Made by a program: the position numbers and the translations under genes. Below are positions 18,603 through 26,502 of a DNA stretch of 64,000 nucleotides, in pieces; position 1 is the stretch's first letter, and each line of letters opens with the position of its first letter. Origin of the DNA: Blastopirellula sediminis (lineage in GTDB: Bacteria > Planctomycetota > Planctomycetia > Pirellulales > Pirellulaceae); contig NZ_JAJKFT010000004.1 of the NCBI RefSeq assembly GCF_020966755.1, positions 1,240,001-1,304,000 on the forward strand. Direction: 5' to 3'. Below the pieces are notes generated by a model, which made no database searches, was not told where the DNA came from, and worked only from the letters and a program-made list of their open reading frames with translations.

Positions 18603-18834
18603 TGGCGGGGCGAGAGCAGGGAAGGTAGAAGGGAAGTGAACAATTCGACTTGGCGTTATGGTTAGGTTGCAGCGCCAAGACCGCGAAGGGATGAACTTGA
18701 TAGTATAGTCCAAGAGAATGACATTGGATTCTTCCCATCGTCCGTTTTGGCCCGTGCTTCCGTCAAACGTTTGCGGCTACCTGAGCCGCGTGGAACGAAA
18801 ATTCCCTCACACTAACCGCCGACGGAGAACTCCA

Positions 18835-19167
18835 GTGGATGCACGTGAAGTCCGCCAGCTAGTCCTGCAGGAAATCGACGACCGGTGGGACGAATCCAAT
18901 TCGCACGCCTTCAATCTCCGCACGGCGCTGATCAAGCCGACGCCCACGCCGATGATCCACCGCCTGGTCCGCAACGGCAAAATCAAAGACGCGATCGTCG
19001 ACGTCTGGATCGTGCTCAAAGAATTGCCGGAAGGGGACGGCTACCTCATCTTCTACGACGAAGATCGCAATCAATTTGGACTCGCGTCGAAAGGCTTTCC
19101 GGAGGATCGGTACCCGGTAATTTCCGGATACTACGGTAGCTTTTGGAATGCGTTCAAAGGGATGTGA
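18835..19167 (+). CDS. Small cytosolic protein, unknown function
   Basis: A GTG start at 18835 is chosen because GGAG lies just upstream and the coding character begins there; a longer frame from 18718 is open but unconvincing. The 110-residue protein has an N-terminal helix (DAREVRQLVLQEIDDRWDE) and a C-terminal segment (DVWIVLKELPEGDGYLIFYDEDRNQFGLASKG) that looks like an antiparallel sheet. No family is recognised. Confidence 0.7.
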   Translation: MDAREVRQLVLQEIDDRWDESNSHAFNLRTALIKPTPTPMIHRLVRNGKIKDAIVDVWIVLKELPEGDGYLIFYDEDRNQFGLASKGFPEDRYPVISGYYGSFWNAFKGM

Positions 19168-19180
19168 CCGGAGAAAATCG

Positions 19181-19250
19181 CGTAGGCTGGGTCGAGACCC
19201 AGCGTTCTTAAGTCCAAGCGTCAATATGCTGGGTCTCGACCCAGCCTACG
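19181..19250. repeat. Inverted repeat pair, GTAGGCTGGGTC type
   Basis: Two identical 23-bp arms in inverted orientation (19181-19203 and 19228-19250) flank 24 bp. Each arm begins CGTAGGCTGGGTC and holds its own inner GCTGGGTC/GACCCAGC pairing. Part of the 24-bp spacer (read from the other strand, GACGCTTGG-CTT) recurs at 20899, next to another version of the arm, so arm and spacer together are a repeated unit. It lies between convergent genes. Confidence 0.8.
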
Positions 19251-19296
19251 GAACTTTTGTCTTTCCAGTGACGAGGAAATATCGTGCGCGCCTGCT

Positions 19297-20658
19297 TCAC
19301 TTTTGCGGAAAGAGCTCCATCAATGCATCGGCGAAGATGCTTAGTCCCTCTGGTCCGGGATGATTGATGCAATTGACCATCAGGCTGTTGTAGGGAATCC
19401 CTTGGCGCCACAAGCGGCCATACCGTAGCGACGCATCGGCCAGCGCCACTGGATGCTTGGCGGCGAATTCGCGTAGCCCTTTCACATAGGGACGCGGGTC
19501 CTCATCGACGTCATTCTGCCGATCCAGTCCCATCCAGTCGGGGCGCACATAGTGCGGCGTCAAAATAATCCACTCGGCGTTGATCGCTTGAAAGTCGGCC
19601 AACAGTTTTCCGTAGCGCTCTTCGACCATCGCCGGGCTGAGACCTGCGTCGTTCACAAACTCACTGATGACCAGGTCCGGCTTGGCCCCCAAGACCGTTT
19701 CCTGGTAGTTGTGCTCCGCACCTGGCGGAACGCCCAGGTAGGAGGCCGTCGTGCGTCCACCCCAAGCTTCGGTCACCAATTCAATCTTCGCCATCGGGAA
19801 ACGCTGCCGCAGCCGTGCGACGAACTGCTGCTGCCAGTGATCACGTTCTCGGTTCGACAAATACGCCCCCTCGGTCACGCTGTCCCCCCAAGCCAAAATT
19901 CGTAGCGGCTCGCCCGCACGCAACTTGGCCATGGCGTGCGGAATCTTCTGCTCGGCCAGCGAAGGCGAAGCTGCCGGCGGCTCTGGATACGCCGTTTCCA
20001 ACAGCGGAAACAGATTCTGTTTGGTCAGCCGCTCGATTCGGCCCGGGATCCAGACGTTCGCCAAACGACGCTCGGATGCGACGATCTGGGGCGGGGCTGG
20101 CGCCGTGGCGGCCGGCTCGCCGGTTCGATATTCAATTTCTCCGGCGGCGTTCAGCACCACCGAATCGATTCGCGACAGCGAATGTTGGTAGCTGATGTAG
20201 ACCGGGCTCCCCTCCGCAATTCGCCCGCCGACGATACGGCCCATCCCACCCCAGCGATTTTCAAATTCATAATCGCGACCACGTACGTAGGTTTCATCCG
20301 TATCGGCTGGTCCGCCGCGCACGACGACGCTGGACGGATCCAACAAGTCGGGCGCGGTCAGCGATTCCGCAATCAACGCCGTCAATCGTTCGCCTCGCAG
20401 ATACTGCGGTCTGGCCGGGTCATAGACCGGCAAACTCGCGTGCCGCTCGGCCGTCACGGTATACAAGCCCGGCAATTCAACCGCGACCAGCGCCGAAAGT
20501 CCCGGCTCCGCCCCGTTGCCGACGAGATCGACCTGGACTTCCCAATCCCCCTTCAAAGCGACCTTCGCCGGCGACTCCGCCGCCGCAGCGTGCGACGCGG
20601 CCAGACCGCACAGGAGAATTGTCATTGCCGACAAACAAACGACTATCCAGCTTTTCAT
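19297..20658 (-). CDS. Exported SGNH/GDSL hydrolase with N-terminal beta domain
   Basis: 453 residues from the ATG at 20658, starting with a signal peptide (IVVCLSAMTILLCGLAASHA). Residues about 30-180 form a beta-rich domain. The SGNH domain starts at LRILAWGDSVTEG (catalytic Ser near 260), continues with TEAWGGRTTASYLG and SEFVNDAG (block III Asn), and ends with the HPGPEG block carrying the catalytic His. SGNH enzymes remove acyl groups from carbohydrates or lipids. Together with the sulfatase and sialidase this suggests polysaccharide processing outside the cytoplasm. Confidence 0.88.
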   Translation of the reverse strand: MKSWIVVCLSAMTILLCGLAASHAAAAESPAKVALKGDWEVQVDLVGNGAEPGLSALVAVELPGLYTVTAERHASLPVYDPARPQYLRGERLTALIAESLTAPDLLDPSSVVVRGGPADTDETYVRGRDYEFENRWGGMGRIVGGRIAEGSPVYISYQHSLSRIDSVVLNAAGEIEYRTGEPAATAPAPPQIVASERRLANVWIPGRIERLTKQNLFPLLETAYPEPPAASPSLAEQKIPHAMAKLRAGEPLRILAWGDSVTEGAYLSNRERDHWQQQFVARLRQRFPMAKIELVTEAWGGRTTASYLGVPPGAEHNYQETVLGAKPDLVISEFVNDAGLSPAMVEERYGKLLADFQAINAEWIILTPHYVRPDWMGLDRQNDVDEDPRPYVKGLREFAAKHPVALADASLRYGRLWRQGIPYNSLMVNCINHPGPEGLSIFADALMELFPQK

Positions 20659-20718
20659 AGCATCACTCTGAGGTTGCGGACCGGCGGCGGGGCGGCGCCA
20701 TTTACGCTTCTTTTCTAT

Positions 20719-20790
20719 GGGCGCCACTGTCGTCTGCGACAGTTTCTGTAAGTCAGCACATTATTGCATCGGGGGTAGGAAGTCAAAACA
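20719..20790. repeat. CACTGTCG palindrome family, copy 2 with extended homology
   Basis: The core lies at 20719-20743. Downstream bases (TCAGCACATTATTGCAT...GGAAGTCAAAA) match the reverse strand of 25618-25705 (TCAGCACAGTATTGCAT...GGAAGTCAAAA). The repeat is therefore longer than the palindrome, consistent with a half copy of the element at 25480-25753. Confidence 0.7.
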
Positions 20791-20870
20791 GTCGCCGGAT
20801 GGCAGTTGAGCGAACTTGTTAAGGCGCTGAGTTGATGGCGTGATTCGGCAGAAGGGCACTATCGCAGTCG

Positions 20871-20920
20871 CGTAACTTGGGTCGTGACCCAACACGCTGA
20901 CGCTTGGCTTGAAGATTGCT
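20871..20920. repeat. Diverged GTA-TGGGTC palindromic unit
   Basis: TTGGGTCGTGACCCAA is followed by CACGCTGACGCTTGG-CTTGAAG. Aligned with the reverse complement of 19181-19250 it keeps both the palindrome and the GACGCTTGG spacer block, so it is a further copy of that unit. Confidence 0.6.
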
Positions 20921-21188
20921 TGACGATCAAGACAGTCGCTACGAAACTGTTGCTGTACAAAAGCGTCTCGACTTCGCGGTCACAAAGGGAAAGGACGATA
21001 CCGGATTGCTGGCCGCATTCACAGCCACGCAAGGCCGTGACCATGGTGCCTGCGCTTGGACTTGATCCAGACGCTACAGATGCCCGATTTGATCGAAATC
21101 TGCAGCTGTATTACGGCAGTTCCAAGATGTGAGCCGTTGGGAAATGAGCGAGAACTGCTTTGCGTCATGTTGGCAGTAAATTGAAAAA

Positions 21189-22121
21189 ATGGAGAGTCTA
21201 GATAAGATGCCGCCGACGCTTCCCCCTCACTTCGTTGAACTCTTATACGATGCGTTGCTGAAATCGTATTGGCGAAAGAAAGCGCTTCGCAACTTCCTGC
21301 GGCGATCGCATATTTCGGAGAATTTCTTGGCGGGATGTTCTGATGATGAAACAAAGCGAGATTGGCTGGATCGCCTCTTTCCAATACTAGAGCGATCAGA
21401 TCGAGGTCAACGCTTGCTTCAGCAGATAGCTTGGTCACTTGCAGAGCAGGATTCATTTCCAGACCTTAGTAATTGGGAAGACTCTGCGGAGAAAATTAGG
21501 GATGCCAAGAAGGCCGTTGCTGCTCTCAAGGAATACCTTGAGAGGAAAGAAGAGGAAAGGCGTAATGACGCGGAGATTATACGGCGACGCCATGATGCGG
21601 AACAGCGTAAACAAAAGGCCTTGAGCTCTGCGAGCACTTTTGAGTCCTTGAAACAGCGACTTGATTCGCTTTGCAGTGGATTGGGAACCCAGCAAGCGGG
21701 TTACGACTTTCAAGACTGGTTCTACGACTTGATGAACTTTTTCGATATTGATAACCGACGCCCCTACGTGGTTGATGGACGTCAAATCGATGGTTCGATT
21801 ACGCTAGACGGGACGACGTATCTCGTTGAATTAAAGTTCACCAGCAGTCAGGCCGACGCGACTGCGATCGACTCGTTGCTAAAAAAGGTGAACGATAAGG
21901 CGGACAATACGATGGGAGTTATCGTGTCCATGTCCGGATATTCTTCGGTTGCCATGCGGGAAGCTTCGTTTTCTAGAAGCCCGTTGCTGCTGTTCGATGC
22001 AAGTCACCTGTACTTTGTATTGAACGGAGTAGAGTCGTTTCCTGATGTGCTTCGTCGTGTACGTCGTCACTCCTCACAAGAGGGCGCATCCTATTTGCGT
22101 GTTTCCGACTTTGGAAAGTGA
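21189..22121 (+). CDS. PD-(D/E)XK nuclease-like protein with helical N-terminal domain
   Basis: 310 residues. Residues about 1-110 form a helical domain (LPPHFVELLYDALLKSYWRKKALRNFL...LDRLFPILE) of the size and position seen in effector-associated or adaptor domains. A charged coiled coil follows (about 113-155, KEYLERKEEERRNDAEIIRRR). The C-terminal domain has the restriction-endonuclease-like core: QDWFYDLMNFF, then RQIDGSITLDGTTYLVELKF, where D...ELK fits the PD-(D/E)XK site. Codon use is more AT-rich than that of the flanking genes. It could be a defence nuclease, but no methylase or partner ATPase lies beside it. Confidence 0.78.
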   Translation: MESLDKMPPTLPPHFVELLYDALLKSYWRKKALRNFLRRSHISENFLAGCSDDETKRDWLDRLFPILERSDRGQRLLQQIAWSLAEQDSFPDLSNWEDSAEKIRDAKKAVAALKEYLERKEEERRNDAEIIRRRHDAEQRKQKALSSASTFESLKQRLDSLCSGLGTQQAGYDFQDWFYDLMNFFDIDNRRPYVVDGRQIDGSITLDGTTYLVELKFTSSQADATAIDSLLKKVNDKADNTMGVIVSMSGYSSVAMREASFSRSPLLLFDASHLYFVLNGVESFPDVLRRVRRHSSQEGASYLRVSDFGK

Positions 22122-22625
22122 CTACTGCGTCACGCTGCGCTACTGCAACTTGTTTTTCTCGCAGGCGGAATCTCTACCGAGTTTGCGATAAGTCCTCGAA
22201 ATATACGAGAACTGCAACGGCGATGTTTGGCGTCTTGCAATTTCGGGTCAGGCGTTTGGCGATTTTATGAGCAACGGCTTTCCGCGCCGTGGTTTAAGCG
22301 TTTCGACTTGCGAAATGATATCTCAATGAACCGCTGGATACGGGAACCGCGGTAATCCTTGCATAGTTAGGGGCAGAATTGACGTTTTACATAGAAGAAC
22401 GACGATAAGTAGTGGCTCGATATAGCATTCGCTTCAGTTACGAAGCGAGCCGGGATCTGTCTTGCTTATTCCGTGTTACTGAAACAGAGTCTTCTCGTAC
22501 CGTCCGATCATATATTGACGTCCAAAATTGCGGTCCCTATTCTTTATTAAAAATGACGATGTACGATTAACTGATTTTGCTCAATTCTCGATAGAAAACT
22601 CGGGGAAAGATATCGCAAGGAACTC
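22122..22625. other. AT-rich intergenic region
   Basis: 504 bp between the nuclease-like gene and the next orphan gene. Base composition is visibly more AT-rich than elsewhere. No open frame, palindrome or repeat could be supported. It may hold the promoter of the downstream gene or be decayed sequence. Confidence 0.4.
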
Positions 22626-23105
22626 ATGATGGATTATCAGATTGGCAAAGATATTCAGGCGTTAATAGAGCGGGTCGATCGACTCGAACAGATGATCTTG
22701 AATGCCTCAAACGCTCCCAGTCCTGACGTGCAATGTCCCGACAAATACTGGGAGGACGGTTCTACTGGAACGAAAGTTCATCTCGACAGAGCGAGAAATG
22801 ATTTAACCAATTCTTGCTATCGAAAGAATGCTGAAGTTCACTTGGGGCAGAGTGTCGCTGTACAGATAACTCAAGGAGTTTCCGAGGCAACGCGAGCGAT
22901 TGGTGGAGCGCTAACCGCATCTGGGTGCGGCGTTGCCGGCGTGTGGGTGATTGTTGCTGGTGAGTTGGTTAGGATTGGATACAATGCATTGAAGAATCAA
23001 GATGGTAGTATTGACTTGAAAATAGATTACACATCCATCAAGGCGAGCGGTTTTCCACTCGCGATCGATGCCGCAACGGCCGGTCAGGTATTAGATTCGT
23101 TTTAG
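22626..23105 (+). CDS. Orphan protein with coiled coil and hydrophobic segment
   Basis: 159 residues starting MMDYQIG (either Met is possible). An N-terminal helix (DIQALIERVDRLEQMILNA) has a heptad pattern. The middle is Gly/Ala-rich and hydrophobic (IGGALTASGCGVAGVWVIVAGELV) and could cross or insert into a membrane. The C-terminal part is polar (DLKIDYTSIKASGFPLAIDA). No family is recognised. It shares the AT-rich composition of the nuclease-like gene 500 bp upstream, so the two may have arrived together. Confidence 0.6.
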   Translation: MMDYQIGKDIQALIERVDRLEQMILNASNAPSPDVQCPDKYWEDGSTGTKVHLDRARNDLTNSCYRKNAEVHLGQSVAVQITQGVSEATRAIGGALTASGCGVAGVWVIVAGELVRIGYNALKNQDGSIDLKIDYTSIKASGFPLAIDAATAGQVLDSF

Positions 23106-23899
23106 TGTGTTATCTATAGTGTTAGATTGGTAACCAGGGCTGTGGCGAAATCCCTGTTGGACTTGCGCCACAGCACCCTTTCGTTAGGGGAGCTTTTATA
23201 GTTTTGTCGGGACTGGCTAGGCCCATTTCAGCACCGCCGCTCCACTAATACTGCTCCCTTCGCGAAATGCGGGATTTTTCCCGTCCGTTTGTCTCGTCGG
23301 AATCCGCTTATTTATTTACGGCGTCTGCGCTTTGCGTTCACTCGTGAAGGTGCGTCGGTGTTGTTGGGTGCAAAGATGTTGCGCTTCGCCGGCGCAGCGA
23401 CGTTTGGGGACGGCGGGCAGGTCCGGACCGGATGGATGCAGGCTTCGAGAGTGCGATTTTGATCGCGATCTACATGATCGCCGGGGTTGACTTTTCTGGA
23501 ATATCGCGTGCGTTGGCGTCGCACAGGTGACCGAAGACTGCAGCAAGGGGACGCGAACGACCTATTGGCTTCGCCCGGCTTGCTGGATCGGTTACACGGC
23601 GGCGATCGCCACGTCAGGCGTCATCTTTGTTCTGGCGATGCGGTGAACGGGAGGGTGCGCGGCGCCAAGGCCCGCGCCGAACAAAGCTTTGTCCATTGAA
23701 GTAAGAAAAGGGGACGGGGGGCATTTCCGAGCACGACTTAAAAAGACCCCCGTCCCCTTTTCTTCACGCCATGGATTCACCGCCTTTGAAAGCTTCTTCA
23801 GCCGCTCGCCGCTGAGGATTAATTGGTCGCCTCGCGGAGCTTCACAAACTGGCGGACCTTGAAGTTGCGCTGATTGGCGATCACGGCACAGCTGGCTCA
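23106..23899. other. Long intergenic region with a 17-bp hairpin
   Basis: 794 bp. It contains the perfect inverted repeat at 23704-23763. The stretch 23310-23500 is GC-rich again and has short frames on both strands but no gene that can be defended. It may be remnant sequence. Confidence 0.4.
23704..23763. repeat. Long hairpin, AGAAAAGGGGACGGGGG arms
   Basis: Two perfect 17-bp inverted arms (23704-23720 and 23747-23763) enclose 26 bases. The wording GGGGACGGGGG with a TCTTTTTAAG-type loop on the minus strand resembles repeats often found near REP-associated tyrosine (Y1-type) transposases in planctomycetes and other bacteria. No transposase gene is visible here. Confidence 0.75.
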
Positions 23900-24443
23900 T
23901 TATAACTTTTTTTCATTTGTCTTGTCGCCGAGTAGGAACTCGGACGTCTCCTTCAATGCAATCAGGTGATGCGCAAAAATTACTCTGCCAATTTGGCCCA
24001 CCTCATTCGCCGGTTCGATCCGCTTATCCAGTGGCGCCCATCGCCAATAGGCGACTCGGCCCGACAAATAGCTACGAGTCCGACATTGACAGGCGCCTTT
24101 GTTGAAATAGTCGAGATCAACTCCGAGTGCACACCCGATCTTTCCGCCAGCAATCTCTTTTTCAAAATAGCGATCCGGGAGCACAAAGACTTCCTTCTCT
24201 CCGCCGCCACGCGAGGGAGGTTCCGCAGCGATCGGCGAAAGCGTTGGATCCCAGCCAGCAACTTCGTCGAAGCCTTCATCTTTGAGAATCGCGATCAACC
24301 GATTTTCAACCTCTTCCTCGGAAAGACCGAGGTATTCCACGTAAACGTCCTTGTCGCTTCGCGCTTCGGAAGTGACTAGCCGAAGCGAATACAGCGGCCA
24401 TCGCTAGAATGCCGACAAACATCCACTTGAGCGAGAATCGCAT
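23900..24443 (-). pseudogene. Secreted/membrane protein gene split by an apparent frameshift
   Basis: An ATG at 24443, only a few bases after the stop of the LRR lipoprotein gene, starts a convincing membrane or signal segment (MRFSLKWMFVGILAMAAVF), a common opening for planctomycete envelope proteins. That frame stops after 45 codons. A second frame, off by one base, carries the rest: EYLGLSEEEVENRLIAILK to the stop at 23900 (146 codons counted from a GTG at 24340). The second frame is closed by a TAG about 65 bases upstream, so the shift must lie between about 24341 and 24405. It is either a real lesion or a sequencing error; otherwise the second part would need to start at the GTG without a signal. 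Function is unknown. Confidence 0.6.
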
Positions 24444-24447
24444 CTGC

Positions 24448-25335
24448 TTACTGTCCTGGAGGCTGACGTTCAAGGTTTCTTTTTCGGTCTCTGTTCATGC
24501 TCTCATCGTGATAGTATCGGTCCTTTTCCGACATGTTGGCGTAGCCGTCATACGGGACGACGTCGTCGGTGGGAACTTTCTTGCCCTGTTCACGCGCAGC
24601 TTTGCGGGCTTCGAGATGAAGCCGATGCAGTTCGAGCCCCTCGCTCGAAAGTAGTCCTGGGTCATAAACCTTCTTTAGGGACGTGAAATCGACGAGATGT
24701 CGCAAGCCTCTTGCCGTCACTTGCGTCTGATTTAAGTTGATTGACTCTAACCGGGGCAACCTTGGTAGGTTTTTCAGACCTTCGTCCGTAATTGGGCAAA
24801 AAGTAAGTACGATTTCCTCTAATGCATCTAGGCCATTGAGATAACGCAAGCCATCACCGTGGATCTGATTTCCGTGCAAACGAAGATATCGCAGGTTCCT
24901 AAAATGCGACAGAATTCGTAAATCCTCGTCGTCAAACCCAGAAGGGGACGAATAGATTTTCTCTACCGTCGTGTTGAGAGGAATGCCCTCAAAGTTCTCC
25001 GCAGTAGTCGTGCAATTGGTAAAGGTCACCTCTTTGACGGAGAGTTGCGACAGCAATTCCAATTCCTTGGGGGACAGCGCAAGATTTCCGAAAGTGAAGT
25101 GGTTTAACTCTATCTCGCGCAGTAGCGGCATCGCTTCGGGCAGAGCCGCTTTATCGGTAATGCCTACGGTGATGTTACGGAATCCGTTCTTCTCCAGCAC
25201 TCTAACGTGAAGATGCTCATTCTTTTCCGCAAGAGCTTGCAGTCTCTCCAGGGGAGAGCTACAGCCGAGACATAGACATAGAAGCAAAGGAACTTGCCCA
25301 CAGAGAAAGGAGTCCGAAATGCGGACGCGAATCAT
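24448..25335 (-). CDS. Leucine-rich-repeat lipoprotein
   Basis: 295 residues. The N-terminus has a lipobox-like LCLGC around residue 25, pointing to a lipid-anchored envelope protein. Residues about 70-230 are leucine-rich repeats, for example LRILSHFRNLRYLRLHGNQI, LNGLDALEEIVLTFCPITDEG and LPRLPRLESINLNQTQVTARG. The C-terminal 60 residues are charged and polar. LRRs mediate protein binding; a partner is not evident. It is followed within a few bases by the frameshifted gene at 24443, as in an operon. Composition is more AT-rich than that of the core genes. Confidence 0.82.
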   Translation of the reverse strand: MIRVRISDSFLCGQVPLLLCLCLGCSSPLERLQALAEKNEHLHVRVLEKNGFRNITVGITDKAALPEAMPLLREIELNHFTFGNLALSPKELELLSQLSVKEVTFTNCTTTAENFEGIPLNTTVEKIYSSPSGFDDEDLRILSHFRNLRYLRLHGNQIHGDGLRYLNGLDALEEIVLTFCPITDEGLKNLPRLPRLESINLNQTQVTARGLRHLVDFTSLKKVYDPGLLSSEGLELHRLHLEARKAAREQGKKVPTDDVVPYDGYANMSEKDRYYHDESMNRDRKRNLERQPPGQ

Positions 25336-26004
25336 TGGTACGTACTCCCAAAGCCAGTCTTCTGTTTAATGCCAACCCAAAACTGGAATGTCGAGGCGGC
25401 ATCGTGATGGAACTGGAAGGAGTGACTAGAGAACTTTCCACGAAGCGTTTTGTTGAGAGGATCAGGATCCGCTGGATCAATGTACATCGGCGGGGTGGCA
25501 CTGTTAGCCAATCACTTTCTTCGGGCGCCACTGTCGTCTGCGACAGTGCTCTTCAACCAGTTCACGCGATGGGGTTGGTATCGCAAAACGTCCAGGCAAT
25601 TACGATCCAGCCATTCTTTTGACTTCCCCTCCACAATGCAATACTGTGCTGAACTGAAGCTCTACCGGCAGGCAAAAGACACTGTCGCAGACGACAGTGG
25701 CGCCCGAAGCAAGAAACGTTAACAGTGCCACCCTGCCGCGATTAACATCGTCGTCATGAACCCTCGAAGCCCGCGCATTGGGTCATCAAGGGGAGTTTGG
25801 TTTGCGGTTAGATTGGCCACGAACATCTAAACGCTCGGATGGAAGTGGTTCTAGCGAAGTAGTAGTGTACGCTGGGGCGACGCCCACCACACTAAGTTTT
25901 TTCCGGGAAAGGAGAGTAAGCGTCGCTTTACCCGTGAAGTTCTTATGCATGTACGAACCGTCCCGTCCTAACGCCCTACGATGTAAAGCGACAAAGGAAT
26001 AGCC
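25336..26004. other. Intergenic region containing a MITE-like element
   Basis: 669 bp between the LRR gene and the DUF4240 gene. Most of the middle is the inverted-repeat element described separately. The remainder (25754-26004) holds a weak palindrome around 25866-25890 and the ribosome binding site region of the DUF4240 gene. Confidence 0.5.
25480..25753. mobile_element. MITE-like element with long terminal inverted repeats
   Basis: Two arms of about 60 bp in inverted orientation (about 25491-25549 and 25680-25735) share GGGTGGCACTGTTA, then about 10 variable bases, then CTTCGGGCG and the 20-bp CACTGTCG...CGACAGTG core. Weaker similarity (ATGT-ATCG) extends each arm outwards. About 130 bp lie between the arms and encode nothing convincing. 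Size and structure fit a non-autonomous, transposase-less element. No clear target-site duplication was found. Confidence 0.65.
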
Positions 26005-26502
26005 ATGGATCGAGAACAGTTCTGGACAATGGTCGATCAGAGCAGACGCGGAACCGATCGTATTGATGAGCAACTCGGTAAGCTGATCGCTCTCGTCACA
26101 ACGCTCGACACAGAAGAGATTCTCGCCTTTGACCGCTGCTTTCACGAATGCGTGCGGGACGCGTTTCGGTCCGACTTGTGGGCGGCGGCCTACATCATCA
26201 ATGGCGGCTGTTCTGACGATGGTTTCGACTACTTTCTCGGGTGGCTCATCACCCAGGGGCACGCCTATTATCTGGCGGCATTGGAAAACCCCGAGCGAGC
26301 CGGGGATCGCGTCGAACCAGGCGATTTTGTTGAGTGCGGAACGATGTGGTCCGTCGCCGCTCTGGCGTACGAAAAGAAGACGGGAAATTCCGATTTTTAC
26401 GACATCGCCCCGGTTGTCCCCCGTACGTTGATCGGCGAGTTATTCGACGAAGAGAATGTCGCTGCTCTCTACCCTGAACTCGCAAAACGATTTCGATTCT
26501 GA
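26005..26502 (+). CDS. DUF4240 domain protein
   Basis: 165 residues starting MDREQFWTMVDQSRRG, the usual opening of DUF4240 proteins. Conserved-looking blocks are LDTEEILAFDRCFHE, RSDLWAAAYIINGGCSDDGFDYFLGWLI and GHAYYLAALENPE. Most of the family are stand-alone cytosolic proteins; some associate with polymorphic-toxin or immunity contexts. No toxin gene is visible here. It stands alone between repeat-rich intergenic regions. Confidence 0.85.
   Translation: MDREQFWTMVDQSRRGTDRIDEQLGKLIALVTTLDTEEILAFDRCFHECVRDAFRSDLWAAAYIINGGCSDDGFDYFLGWLITQGHAYYLAALENPERAGDRVEPGDFVECGTMWSVAALAYEKKTGNSDFYDIAPVVPRTLIGELFDEENVAALYPELAKRFRF

Larger units (their letters stand above)
20659..21188. other. Repeat-bearing intergenic region
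   Basis: 530 bp between the SGNH hydrolase and the nuclease-like gene. It carries palindrome copy 2 (20719), its extended homology to the 25.6 kb element up to about 20790, and a diverged GTA-TTGGGTC arm at 20871-20920. An 82-codon open frame (20884-21132) crosses these repeats and is not accepted as a gene. Confidence 0.5.

Noticed and set aside
20884-21132. 82-codon open frame between SGNH hydrolase and nuclease-like gene
   Set aside because: It overlaps a palindromic repeat copy, lacks a ribosome binding site and has no protein-like pattern.
23312-23546. Short frames on both strands in the 23.1-23.9 kb gap
   Set aside because: No ribosome binding site, no recognisable domain, and both strands open equally; possibly remnant sequence but not supportable as a gene.
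25259-25531. 90-codon minus-strand frame overlapping the LRR gene start and MITE-like arm
   Set aside because: It runs through the inverted repeat and the start of a better-supported gene; composition is not coding-like.
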